A stretch of DNA of 5,063 nucleotides from Dehalococcoidia bacterium (GTDB lineage Bacteria; Chloroflexota; Dehalococcoidia; Lucifugimonadales; SHYF01). Positions within the stretch are counted from its first letter, which is position 1; each line of letters begins with the position of its first letter. The DNA lies in assembly GCA_009692985.1 (NCBI GenBank), contig SHYF01000127.1, positions 1 to 5,063 of the forward strand, in the 5' to 3' direction. This document shows, one piece after another, positions 1 through 4,497 of this stretch. The translations under genes and the position numbers were made by a program. Under the pieces are notes generated by a model. That model was not told where the DNA came from and did no database searches. It worked only from the letters and a program-made list of their open reading frames with translations.

Positions 1-79
1 AGACCTCGAAGGCAAAGGTGTTGTCGACGAGTCCCACCGCCTGCTTGCTGGCCAACTGGCCAGGCTTCATGAGCTGTTC
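1..79. repeat. Direct repeat copy A (cut by window edge)
   Basis: Positions 1-79 are identical to 535-613, and the match breaks at 80 versus 614. The left limit is unknown because the window starts inside the repeat. The offset of 534 bp is 178 codons, so both copies are read in the same frame of the minus-strand hypothetical gene. Confidence 0.95.
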
Positions 80-661
80 CACGGCCGGCTTGGCGGTCCC
101 GTCGGCAGGCACCCGGTCGTAGTAAAGCTGGGGCAGCTGCTGGCGGGCCTTCAAGTTGTCGTAGAAGTGCTTCAACTGGTCGCCGGTCACGCTGGATGAG
201 AAGACTCGTATCTCGATGGCATAGGGTCCTGAGCTGGACTGGTGCAACACCGCCCTCAGCGGTGGCGCGTCGGGAACGATACCGAAAAAGAGGTACCGTT
301 CCACCGCCCACCGGGGCAGTGCGTAATCGGAGCTCATACGCTGGAGGTCCCCGTCGAAGTGTTCGGACTGCTCCGCTCCCTGCTCCGGCGCCATTCCCTT
401 GATGCGCCAGTTCAGGTTTTGGATCCACAGCCTTCGCTCCTTCTCTCCCTCTTCGTCATGCGGAAAAGGAGTCGCGGGGCTGTTCCAGAAGAACTCGCGC
501 ATCTTCCGGACGCGCTCGGCAAAGGCGCTGTGGTAGACCTCGAAGGCAAAGGTGTTGTCGACGAGTCCCACCGCCTGCTTGCTGGCCAACTGGCCAGGCT
601 TCATGAGCTGTTCAGCCTTTTCCCAGATGATCGCCGGACTGACGGTCGCGTTGGAAGTCAT
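1..661 (-). CDS. Hypothetical protein, 3' end beyond window, with internal in-frame duplication
   Basis: I do not recognise this protein. Reading leftward from the ATG at 661-659, the frame stays open to the window edge, giving 220 residues without a stop. An SD-like AGGTG (plus-strand 667-671) sits 5 nt before the ATG and supports the start. The product looks soluble: it is rich in charged and aromatic residues (for example FAERVRKMREFFW around residues 47-59 and RWAVERYLFFG around 124-134), with no signal peptide or membrane segment. Residues 17-42 (starting EQLMKPGQL) recur identically at residues 195-220, an offset of 178 residues, so at least the start of the protein may be tandemly duplicated. 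The gene lies 28 nt downstream of tRNA-Leu with no terminator or promoter visible between them, so it is probably co-transcribed with the tRNAs. Competing plus-strand open frames here run through the tRNA genes and are shadows. That this is a gene is fairly secure; its function is unknown. Confidence 0.7.
   Translation of the reverse strand, partial: MTSNATVSPAIIWEKAEQLMKPGQLASKQAVGLVDNTFAFEVYHSAFAERVRKMREFFWNSPATPFPHDEEGEKERRLWIQNLNWRIKGMAPEQGAEQSEHFDGDLQRMSSDYALPRWAVERYLFFGIVPDAPPLRAVLHQSSSGPYAIEIRVFSSSVTGDQLKHFYDNLKARQQLPQLYYDRVPADGTAKPAVEQLMKPGQLASKQAVGLVDNTFAFEV
535..613. repeat. Direct repeat copy B
   Basis: This is the second copy of the exact 79-bp repeat, coding for residues 17-42 of the hypothetical protein. 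The sequences beyond its two ends (485-534 and 614-661) are unique within the window. Perfect identity, including third codon positions, means the copies are very recent, are kept identical by gene conversion, or were created by an assembly error. Confidence 0.95.
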
Positions 662-689
662 GGTCGCACCTATTGTTCAATCAGATTGA

Positions 690-776
690 TGGTGCCGAGG
701 AGGAGATTTGAACTCCTACAGGTTTTCACCCACTGCCCCCTCAAGACAGCGTGTCTACCAGTTCCACCACCTCGGC
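690..776 (-). tRNA. tRNA-Leu (anticodon GAG)
   Basis: On the minus strand the gene has a 7-bp acceptor stem, GCCGAGG (776-770) with CCTCGGC (700-694). The discriminator A and an encoded CCA end at 690. The anticodon stem CTGTC/GGCAG closes the loop TTGAGGG, giving anticodon GAG (plus-strand 740-742), which reads CUC/CUU leucine codons. A long variable arm (GGGT-GAAA-ACCT) marks it as a class II tRNA, as expected for Leu. The T arm AGGAG-TTCAAAT-CTCCT is perfect. It lies 27 nt downstream of tRNA-Trp and shares its promoter. Confidence 0.97.
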
Positions 777-803
777 ATTGGAGACCTAGCCATACGCAAA
801 AAA

Positions 804-880
804 TGGCAGGAGTGGGAGGATTCGAACCCCCGGCCGGCGGTTTTGGAGACCGCTGCTCTACCAGGCTGAGCTACACTCCT
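804..880 (-). tRNA. tRNA-Trp (anticodon CCA)
   Basis: On the minus strand the acceptor stem AGGAGTG (880-874) pairs with CACTCCT (814-808), followed by discriminator G and an encoded CCA (806-804). The anticodon stem GCGGT/ACCGC encloses CTCCAAA, giving anticodon CCA (plus-strand 844-846) for UGG tryptophan codons. The T arm GGGGG-TTCGAAT-CCTCC contains one G-U pair. It is the first gene of a tRNA-Trp, tRNA-Leu, hypothetical-gene transcription unit. Confidence 0.97.
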
Positions 881-916
881 ACTGGCCCTGGACTCGTCTT
901 GGCGGCACCGGTACCC

Positions 917-945
917 ATTGTACGGACTGCCGGATGGCTTAGCAA
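917..945 (-). promoter_or_regulatory. Sigma70-type promoter for tRNA-Trp/tRNA-Leu
   Basis: Read on the minus strand, a -35 hexamer TTGCTA (945-940) is followed by a 17-nt spacer and a -10 hexamer TACAAT (922-917). Transcription would start near 910, about 30 nt before the 5' end of tRNA-Trp. Spacing and hexamers are close to consensus, as is usual for stable-RNA promoters. It lies in the 104-bp gap after the permease stop codon. Confidence 0.8.
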
Positions 946-984
946 ACGAGCTCACAATAGGTTCGGTGGCCAAGGCGACTCCGC

Positions 985-1896
985 TCAACTAAGCCAGTCC
1001 TGCACCTTGGTGATGACGACCGTGAGTGTTAAGAGGCTGGCCAGGGTGCTGGTGACGACCGCGCTGGTGACGAACCGGGGATTGGCGTCGAATTCGGTGG
1101 CCACGATGGTGGTGAAGACCGCCGTTGGCATCGCCATGCCCACGATGATTACCTGCTGGTCCACCCCGGTCAACCCCAGGGGCAGGGTTACCAGATAAGC
1201 GAGCAGCGCCCCCGCCGTCAGACGAATGAAGCTGGCGGCCAGCAATCCGCCCCAGGGGCGCAGGTCCAGTCCGCTTCCCAACTGGAACCCGAGGACTAGC
1301 AGCATGGCGGGCAACGCTGCGTTGGAAAGTAGCTCGATGGGCTTAGCCAAGGTCGTGGGGAGGTGCCAGCCCAACGCCAGCAGCACCAGGGCCGCAGCCA
1401 TGGCGTAGAGCACTGGTGCCTTTAGGACCTCCTTCAGTGGGGCCAACCCCGGCGACCGTGTCCTGGCGCCGACGTAAATGCCCAGAGACCAGCCGATGGC
1501 GGCCTGGGTCACGAATACGGCCACGGCTGTAGCCAAGCCCGCTTCGCCGAAAGCCAACAGCGCGATGGGTAGCCCCATGTTGCCAGTGTTGGGGAACACT
1601 GAGGCGAGAATGAAAGCGCTCTGCATGGGCCTGGAGTGCCGGAGGGCGCGGCTGACGCCCACGGCCAGTGCCAGCGTGAGGAGGGTTACGGCCAGAGAGG
1701 CTGCGACGATCCGCAATGAAGTGCTGGCGGGCATCTGCTGCCGGAGCATGCTGTGGAAGATGATCGCTGGGCTAAGCACGTAAAAGGTCACCTGGCTTAG
1801 GGGTCCAGCGGCTAGCTTGCGCCAGCGCTGGACCCCGAAGCCCGCCGCCGCGACCAGGAAGGTGGGGAGTATGACGGTCAGGAAGACGTGGAGCAT
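985..1896 (-). CDS. AEC-family (auxin efflux carrier-like) permease
   Basis: A 303-residue, very hydrophobic inner-membrane protein of the AEC family (Mem_trans domain). Bacterial members export or import organic anions such as malate; the substrate here cannot be told from sequence. Family marks include the broken-helix motif FPNTGNMGLP at residues 101-110 and the C-terminal-half motif AMPTAVFTTIVATEFD at 255-270, the two places where the fold has discontinuous crossing helices. Hydrophobic segments run from residues 2-20 to 276-296, fitting about ten helices in two inverted halves, and the length is typical. The start is supported by AGGTGA (1908-1903) 6 nt before the ATG. The gene has its own promoter and is divergent from the amt operon. 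No clear terminator is seen before the downstream tRNA promoter. No partner gene hints at a substrate. Confidence 0.92.
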   Translation of the reverse strand: MLHVFLTVILPTFLVAAAGFGVQRWRKLAAGPLSQVTFYVLSPAIIFHSMLRQQMPASTSLRIVAASLAVTLLTLALAVGVSRALRHSRPMQSAFILASVFPNTGNMGLPIALLAFGEAGLATAVAVFVTQAAIGWSLGIYVGARTRSPGLAPLKEVLKAPVLYAMAAALVLLALGWHLPTTLAKPIELLSNAALPAMLLVLGFQLGSGLDLRPWGGLLAASFIRLTAGALLAYLVTLPLGLTGVDQQVIIVGMAMPTAVFTTIVATEFDANPRFVTSAVVTSTLASLLTLTVVITKVQDWLS

Positions 1897-1931
1897 GGCT
1901 TATCACCTGGCCTCAAATAGGGGTGCGGCGG

Positions 1932-1960
1932 ATTGTAGCACCAGGGCGTGCCCCTTCGAC
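1932..1960 (-). promoter_or_regulatory. Extended -10 promoter for the AEC permease
   Basis: On the minus strand TGCTACAAT (1940-1932) is an extended -10 element, one base from TATAAT in its hexamer. At 17-nt spacing the -35 position (1960-1955) reads GTCGAA, a poor match that lies inside the CTTCGAC repeat arm. Transcription would start near 1925 and leave a leader of about 29 nt carrying the AGGTGA ribosome-binding site. Confidence 0.6.
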
Positions 1961-2005
1961 AGGCTCAGCGTAGGCACTGGACCCTGTGCTAGTCCCGGAC
2001 GCTGA
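1954..2005. repeat. Degenerate CTTCGAC repeat arm with imperfect hairpin
   Basis: CTTCGACAGGCTCAGCG (1954-1970) matches the arm at 2035-2050 except at a few positions. TCAGCGT (1965-1971) pairs exactly with ACGCTGA (1999-2005), and GCAC/GTGC pair inside it, so it could fold on its own. It looks like a decayed copy of the neighbouring palindrome that lacks the full opposite arm. Confidence 0.55.
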
Positions 2006-2013
2006 CGAGAGGG

Positions 2014-2126
2014 TGCTGAAAACTCTGCGCCGCGCTTCGACTGGCTCAGGGTGAGCGGCGCAGGCAATACCACGTTCACCCCGCTCATACTGAGTTTGTC
2101 GAAGCATGGAAAGCAGTTTTTCAGCA
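2014..2126. repeat. 113-bp imperfect palindrome, MITE- or REP-like
   Basis: The two ends are inverted: TGCTGAAAACT (2014-2024) against the complement of AGTTTTTCAGCA (2115-2126), differing by one A. The inner arms CTTCGACTGGCTCAGGGTGAG (from 2035, to 2058) and 2081-2104 match at 19 of 24 positions as an inverted repeat around a 22-nt loop (2059-2080). An element with terminal inverted repeats and no coding capacity fits a miniature inverted-repeat transposable element, or a REP-type extragenic palindrome. No convincing target-site duplication is visible at the ends. CTTCGAC/CTCAG palindromes of this kind are common between genes in many environmental bacterial genomes. Confidence 0.65.
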
Positions 2127-2233
2127 GCTTGCGAGGGGGCGGCGCTTACAAGCCCGGTCTGTGGCGCCTAGCTGGACCGATTCTGCCAGGCCGCGCCCTG
2201 GGCCAAGAGTGAGCAGGAATTCCGACGCTCGAT

Positions 2234-2260
2234 GTAACACACTTGTAACGTGCTGGTAAC
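2234..2260 (+). promoter_or_regulatory. Three helically phased GTAAC boxes, likely operator of amt-glnK
   Basis: GTAAC occurs at 2234-2238, 2245-2249 and 2256-2260, each separated by exactly 6 nt, so the repeat is 11 bp or one helical turn. A weak fourth position falls at 2267 (GCAGA), overlapping the presumed -35. Direct repeats at 11-bp spacing beside a -35 are the binding pattern of OmpR/PhoB-type response regulators. The actinobacterial nitrogen regulator GlnR binds a GTnAC-n6-GaAAC pattern, which resembles this closely. The identity of the regulator is inference; no regulator gene is in the window. Confidence 0.6.
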
Positions 2261-2263
2261 ACC

Positions 2264-2292
2264 TTGGCAGAACTTTTAGGCCATCATATGCG
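2264..2292 (+). promoter_or_regulatory. Candidate amt-glnK promoter (weak -10)
   Basis: TTGGCA (2264-2269) resembles a -35 and is followed after 17 nt by TATGCG (2287-2292), a poor -10. A weak core promoter directly next to the phased GTAAC boxes would suit activator-dependent transcription, with a start near 2299 and a leader of about 31 nt. The position follows mainly from spacing. Confidence 0.35.
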
Positions 2293-2329
2293 GCAGGCCA
2301 TTCTTCTGAGGTTGAGAAAGAGGTTTTTG

Positions 2330-3568
2330 ATGAATACAGGCGATACGGCATGGGTGCTCGCCTCGTCGGCGTTGGTCCTGCTCATGACACCGGGACTGGC
2401 GTTCTTCTACGGTGGCATGGTCAGGCGCAAGAATGTCTCAGCCACGATCATGCATAGCTTCATGGCCATCGCCATAGTAGGGGTGGTCTGGGTGCTTTGG
2501 GGCTACAGCCTGGCCTTTGGGCCGACCATTGGCGGCTTCATAGGTAACCTGGACTGGATCGGACTCAAGGACGTGGGCACGCAGCCTGGTCCGTATGCGG
2601 CAACCATCCCTCACCAGGCGTTCATGATATTCCAGGCGATGTTCGCCATCATCACTCCCGCACTGATCACGGGGGCGTTTGCCGAGCGGATGAAGTTCAG
2701 CGCCTTCGTCATATTCATCGTGCTATGGCTCACCCTGGTGTACGCGCCTATAGCGCACTGGGTCTGGGCGTACAACGCGGATGGGACTGCGTCCGGCTGG
2801 CTCGGCAAGCTGGGAGCGCTCGACTTCGCAGGCGGCACGGTGGTGCACATCAACGCTGGCTTCGCGGCGCTGGCCGCTGCTTGGCTGGTCTTTGGCCGGA
2901 GAAAGGGCTACGGCACCGAACCGATGCTTCCCCATAACGTGCCGTTCATCGTCCTGGGCGCCGGCCTGCTCTGGTTCGGGTGGTTCGGGTTCAACGCAGG
3001 GAGCGCCCTATCGGCAGGCGAGCGGGCCACCAGCGCCTTCGTAGTGACGAACACAGCCGCCGCCGCCGCCGTTCTCGGCTGGCTGGCTATCGAGTGGGTT
3101 CACCGCAAGAAGCCGAGCGTGGTGGGGGCGGCCTCAGGCGCAGTAGCGGGCCTAGTGGCCATTACTCCAGCCTCTGGTTTCGTAGGCCCTATTCCCTCCA
3201 TAATCATCGGCCTTGGTGCCGGGATCATCTGCTACCTCGCGGTCCAGCTGGTCGTCCGATTGAGGATAGATGACTCGCTGGCGGTTTGGGGCGTACACGG
3301 CATCGGGGGTGTGTGGGGAGCGCTTGCCACAGGCCTCTTCGCAGGCATCGGGATCACGGTATGGGCGAGGCCGGAGGGCATCTCGGTCATTCAGCAGCTT
3401 GGCCTTCAGGTCGTTGGGGTGGCTGCCTCCGCTGGATGGTCATTTGTGGTTACCTTGATCATCCTCTTGGCCCTCAAATACACCATCGGAGTCCGAGTCA
3501 CCGAGGCTGAGGAGGAGGTTGGGCTCGACTTATCCCAGCACCGTGAAGAGTCATACACTGAGGTGTAA
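2330..3568 (+). CDS. amt: Ammonium transporter (Amt/MEP/Rh family)
   Basis: A 412-residue inner-membrane ammonium channel, expected to form trimers. Pore residues aligned to E. coli AmtB are all present. The twin histidines are His173 (in DFAGGTVVHIN) and His323 (in WGVHGIGGVWG). The periplasmic recruitment site is Trp146 and Ser225, the gate phenylalanines are about Phe105 and Phe221 (WFGFNAGS), and Asp165 is conserved. The cytoplasmic tail ends EEEVGLDLSQHREESY, the conserved C-terminal region that couples to PII. About eleven hydrophobic segments are seen, starting at residue 7. There is no extra N-terminal cleavable leader as in enterobacterial AmtB. The start at 2330 is chosen because AAAGAGG (2317-2323) lies 6 nt upstream and the family begins just before the first helix. 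A TTG-initiated extension from 2264 would add 22 residues, including a basic stretch, and would overlap the promoter. Expression is probably nitrogen-controlled through the upstream GTAAC boxes. glnK follows after 32 nt. Confidence 0.97.
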   Translation: MNTGDTAWVLASSALVLLMTPGLAFFYGGMVRRKNVSATIMHSFMAIAIVGVVWVLWGYSLAFGPTIGGFIGNLDWIGLKDVGTQPGPYAATIPHQAFMIFQAMFAIITPALITGAFAERMKFSAFVIFIVLWLTLVYAPIAHWVWAYNADGTASGWLGKLGALDFAGGTVVHINAGFAALAAAWLVFGRRKGYGTEPMLPHNVPFIVLGAGLLWFGWFGFNAGSALSAGERATSAFVVTNTAAAAAVLGWLAIEWVHRKKPSVVGAASGAVAGLVAITPASGFVGPIPSIIIGLGAGIICYLAVQLVVRLRIDDSLAVWGVHGIGGVWGALATGLFAGIGITVWARPEGISVIQQLGLQVVGVAASAGWSFVVTLIILLALKYTIGVRVTEAEEEVGLDLSQHREESYTEV

Positions 3569-3600
3569 TAGGCAGTTGACGGCAGCGACAGGAGGCAGTC

Positions 3601-3942
3601 ATGAACAAGATTGAGGCCATTATCAGGCCGGAAAAGCTGGATGCGGTCAAGGATGCCCTGGCGGAAGCAGGCTTTGTGGGGCTGAACGCCGTCTCGGTAA
3701 CGGGCCGGGGGGTGCAGCGTGGCGTTATTCAGCAGGCCAGGGGCGCGCCACCAGTGGTGGTGGACATGCTGCATAAGGTAAAGATTGAAGTGGTGGTAAA
3801 AGAAGGCGATACCGAGAAAGTGATCGACACCATCACCAAAGCTGCTCGGACGGGCAACATCGGCGATGGGAAGATTTTTGTCTCTACAGTGGCAGATGTG
3901 ATCCGTATCCGGACGGGCGAGCGGGGTACAACAGCGGTCTAA
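3601..3942 (+). CDS. glnK: PII family nitrogen regulatory protein (GlnK-type)
   Basis: A 113-residue cytoplasmic PII signal protein, family-typical length. It should form trimers that bind ATP or ADP and 2-oxoglutarate and, as amt neighbour, dock on and close Amt. Visible marks are IIRPEKL (residues 7-13), Gln39, the T-loop arginine Arg47 that enters the Amt pore in E. coli, KVKIE (59-63), and the nucleotide-binding TGNIGDGKIFV (84-94) with Arg102 and Arg104. Lys59 is equivalent to E. coli Lys58, which contacts 2-oxoglutarate. Oddities: the T-loop reads RGAPPVVVDMLHK, one residue longer than GlnB. Tyr51 (uridylylated or adenylylated elsewhere) is proline, residue 49 is Ala rather than the Ser phosphorylated in cyanobacteria, and Arg38 is Val. 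Control by effector binding alone is therefore likely. Start supported by AGGAGG (3590-3595) 5 nt before the ATG. Naming it glnK rather than glnB rests on the linkage to amt. Confidence 0.95.
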   Translation: MNKIEAIIRPEKLDAVKDALAEAGFVGLNAVSVTGRGVQRGVIQQARGAPPVVVDMLHKVKIEVVVKEGDTEKVIDTITKAARTGNIGDGKIFVSTVADVIRIRTGERGTTAV

Positions 3943-3973
3943 ATGAGGTCTCTCTGGATAGGTGTATGCAGGC

Positions 3974-4006
3974 GGCGGGCTCGCCAGGCTCGCCTCTTTG
4001 CTATTT
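3974..4006 (+). terminator. Probable intrinsic terminator of amt-glnK
   Basis: GGCGGGCT (3974-3981) pairs with GGCTCGCC (3987-3994) around a 5-nt loop, with two G-U pairs. An interrupted T-rich tail TCTTTGCTATTT follows. It starts 31 nt after the glnK stop. The tail is imperfect, so termination may be partial. Confidence 0.55.
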
Positions 4007-4060
4007 GGTGGCTTAGTTGATGAATGCTGTTTCCGGATAGGTCTGTAAGAAAAGGTCGCC

Positions 4061-4088
4061 TTGCTCTGCGCTGGGCATCGTGTATAAT
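4061..4088 (+). promoter_or_regulatory. Sigma70-type promoter for rpsO
   Basis: A perfect -10 TATAAT (4083-4088) is preceded at 16-nt spacing by TTGCTC (4061-4066), a fair -35. Transcription would begin near 4095, leaving a purine-rich leader of about 42 nt that includes AGGT (4126-4129) before the rpsO ATG. Confidence 0.8.
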
Positions 4089-4136
4089 GGCTAAGAAGAG
4101 GAAAAAGAACGGAACTAGACTGAGTAGGTAGCTAAC

Positions 4137-4403
4137 ATGCTGGGGACCGAAGCGAAGCGGAAGATCATCAGCGAGTATCAGCCCAAGGAGGGGGATACTG
4201 GGGGGACGGTGGTGCAAGTGGCGCTCCTTACGGAGCGCGTCCGTGGCCTCACCGACCACCTGCGGCGCAACAAGAAGGACTACGCCTCTCATCGGGGCTT
4301 GCTGCGGTTAGTAGGCCGGAGGCGGAGCCTCCTTCGCTACCTTGCTGACCAAGACATTGGTCAGTACAAAGAAGTCATCTCGCGTTTAGGATTGCGCAGA
4401 TAG
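4137..4403 (+). CDS. rpsO: 30S ribosomal protein S15 (uS15)
   Basis: An 88-residue protein matching S15 over its whole length, including the C-terminal ending SRLGLRR. S15 binds the 16S rRNA central domain early in 30S assembly. Conserved RNA-contact positions are present: Asp20-Thr21-Gly22, Gln27, His41, Asp48, Ser51 and the LVGRRRSLLRYL block (58-69). Differences from the usual form are GGTVVQ at 22-27, where most bacteria have GSPEVQ or GSTEVQ, and Tyr49-Ala50-Ser51-His52 where HHSR is common. The start is supported by AGGT 7 nt upstream and by family length. It has its own promoter, is followed by a strong terminator, and precedes pnp, the order found in many bacteria. In E. coli S15 represses its own translation; no matching leader fold is evident here. 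Confidence 0.98.
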   Translation: MLGTEAKRKIISEYQPKEGDTGGTVVQVALLTERVRGLTDHLRRNKKDYASHRGLLRLVGRRRSLLRYLADQDIGQYKEVISRLGLRR

Positions 4404-4429
4404 CACCGCGACCCGGTGCTATCTTTTTT
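4399..4429 (+). terminator. Intrinsic terminator between rpsO and pnp
   Basis: GATAGCACCG (4399-4408) and CGGTGCTATC (4414-4423) form a perfect 10-bp stem with a 5-nt loop, followed directly by six Ts (4424-4429). The rpsO stop codon TAG (4401-4403) lies inside the left arm. It resembles the E. coli layout, in which a terminator between rpsO and pnp lets part of transcription through. Confidence 0.95.
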
Positions 4430-4497
4430 GCGGCCAGGCGCCTTTCTAAGCCCTTCTACCTTCACCTCTATCACACCTTTGAATGGAGATGTTTGCT

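Larger units (their letters stand above)
1897..2329. other. Divergent intergenic region between AEC permease and amt
   Basis: This 433-bp region holds no gene I can support. From left to right it contains the permease leader and promoter (to about 1960), repeat and palindrome sequences (1954-2126), a stretch from 2127 to 2233 in which I see nothing identifiable, and the amt control region and leader (2234-2329). The minus-strand open frames across it encode the LSLSKG and EPVE-type peptides that commonly appear when CTTCGACnnnCTCAG repeats are translated by chance. Confidence 0.7.

Noticed and set aside
755..988. Minus-strand open frame of 77 codons containing SVAQPGRA...FESSHSC
   Set aside because: This peptide is the usual chance translation of a tRNA gene (here tRNA-Trp), a known false-ORF signature.
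242..1198. Long plus-strand open frame of 318 codons
   Set aside because: It crosses both tRNA genes, the tRNA promoter and the 3' part of the permease gene on the opposite strand, and is antisense to the hypothetical gene. It has no ribosome-binding site or family resemblance.
1903..2107. Two overlapping minus-strand open frames with LSLSKG and EPVE motifs
   Set aside because: These peptides are chance translations of the CTTCGACnnnCTCAG repeats and overlap the permease promoter.
2001..2140. Target-site duplication around the palindromic element
   Set aside because: The flanks (GACGAGAGGG on the left, GCTTGCGAGG on the right) share only short G-rich bits and no clean direct repeat at the inverted-repeat ends.
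2264..2280. Possible sigma54 promoter (TTGGCAG...) for amt
   Set aside because: The GG element is present, but the required GC about 10 nt further on is missing; the sequence there is TTTTAGG.
3406..3774. Minus-strand open frame of 122 codons antisense to amt and glnK
   Set aside because: It is fully covered by two well-supported genes and the product has no recognisable features.
3956..4042. GGATAGGT repeated at 3956-3963 and 4035-4042
   Set aside because: An 8-bp repeat at this spacing has no matching promoter geometry and could easily arise by chance.
4089..4133. GGCTA (4089-4093) pairing with TAGCT (4129-4133) as an S15 autoregulatory leader fold
   Set aside because: The left arm lies upstream of the predicted transcription start near 4095, so it would not be in the mRNA, and the stem is only 5 bp.
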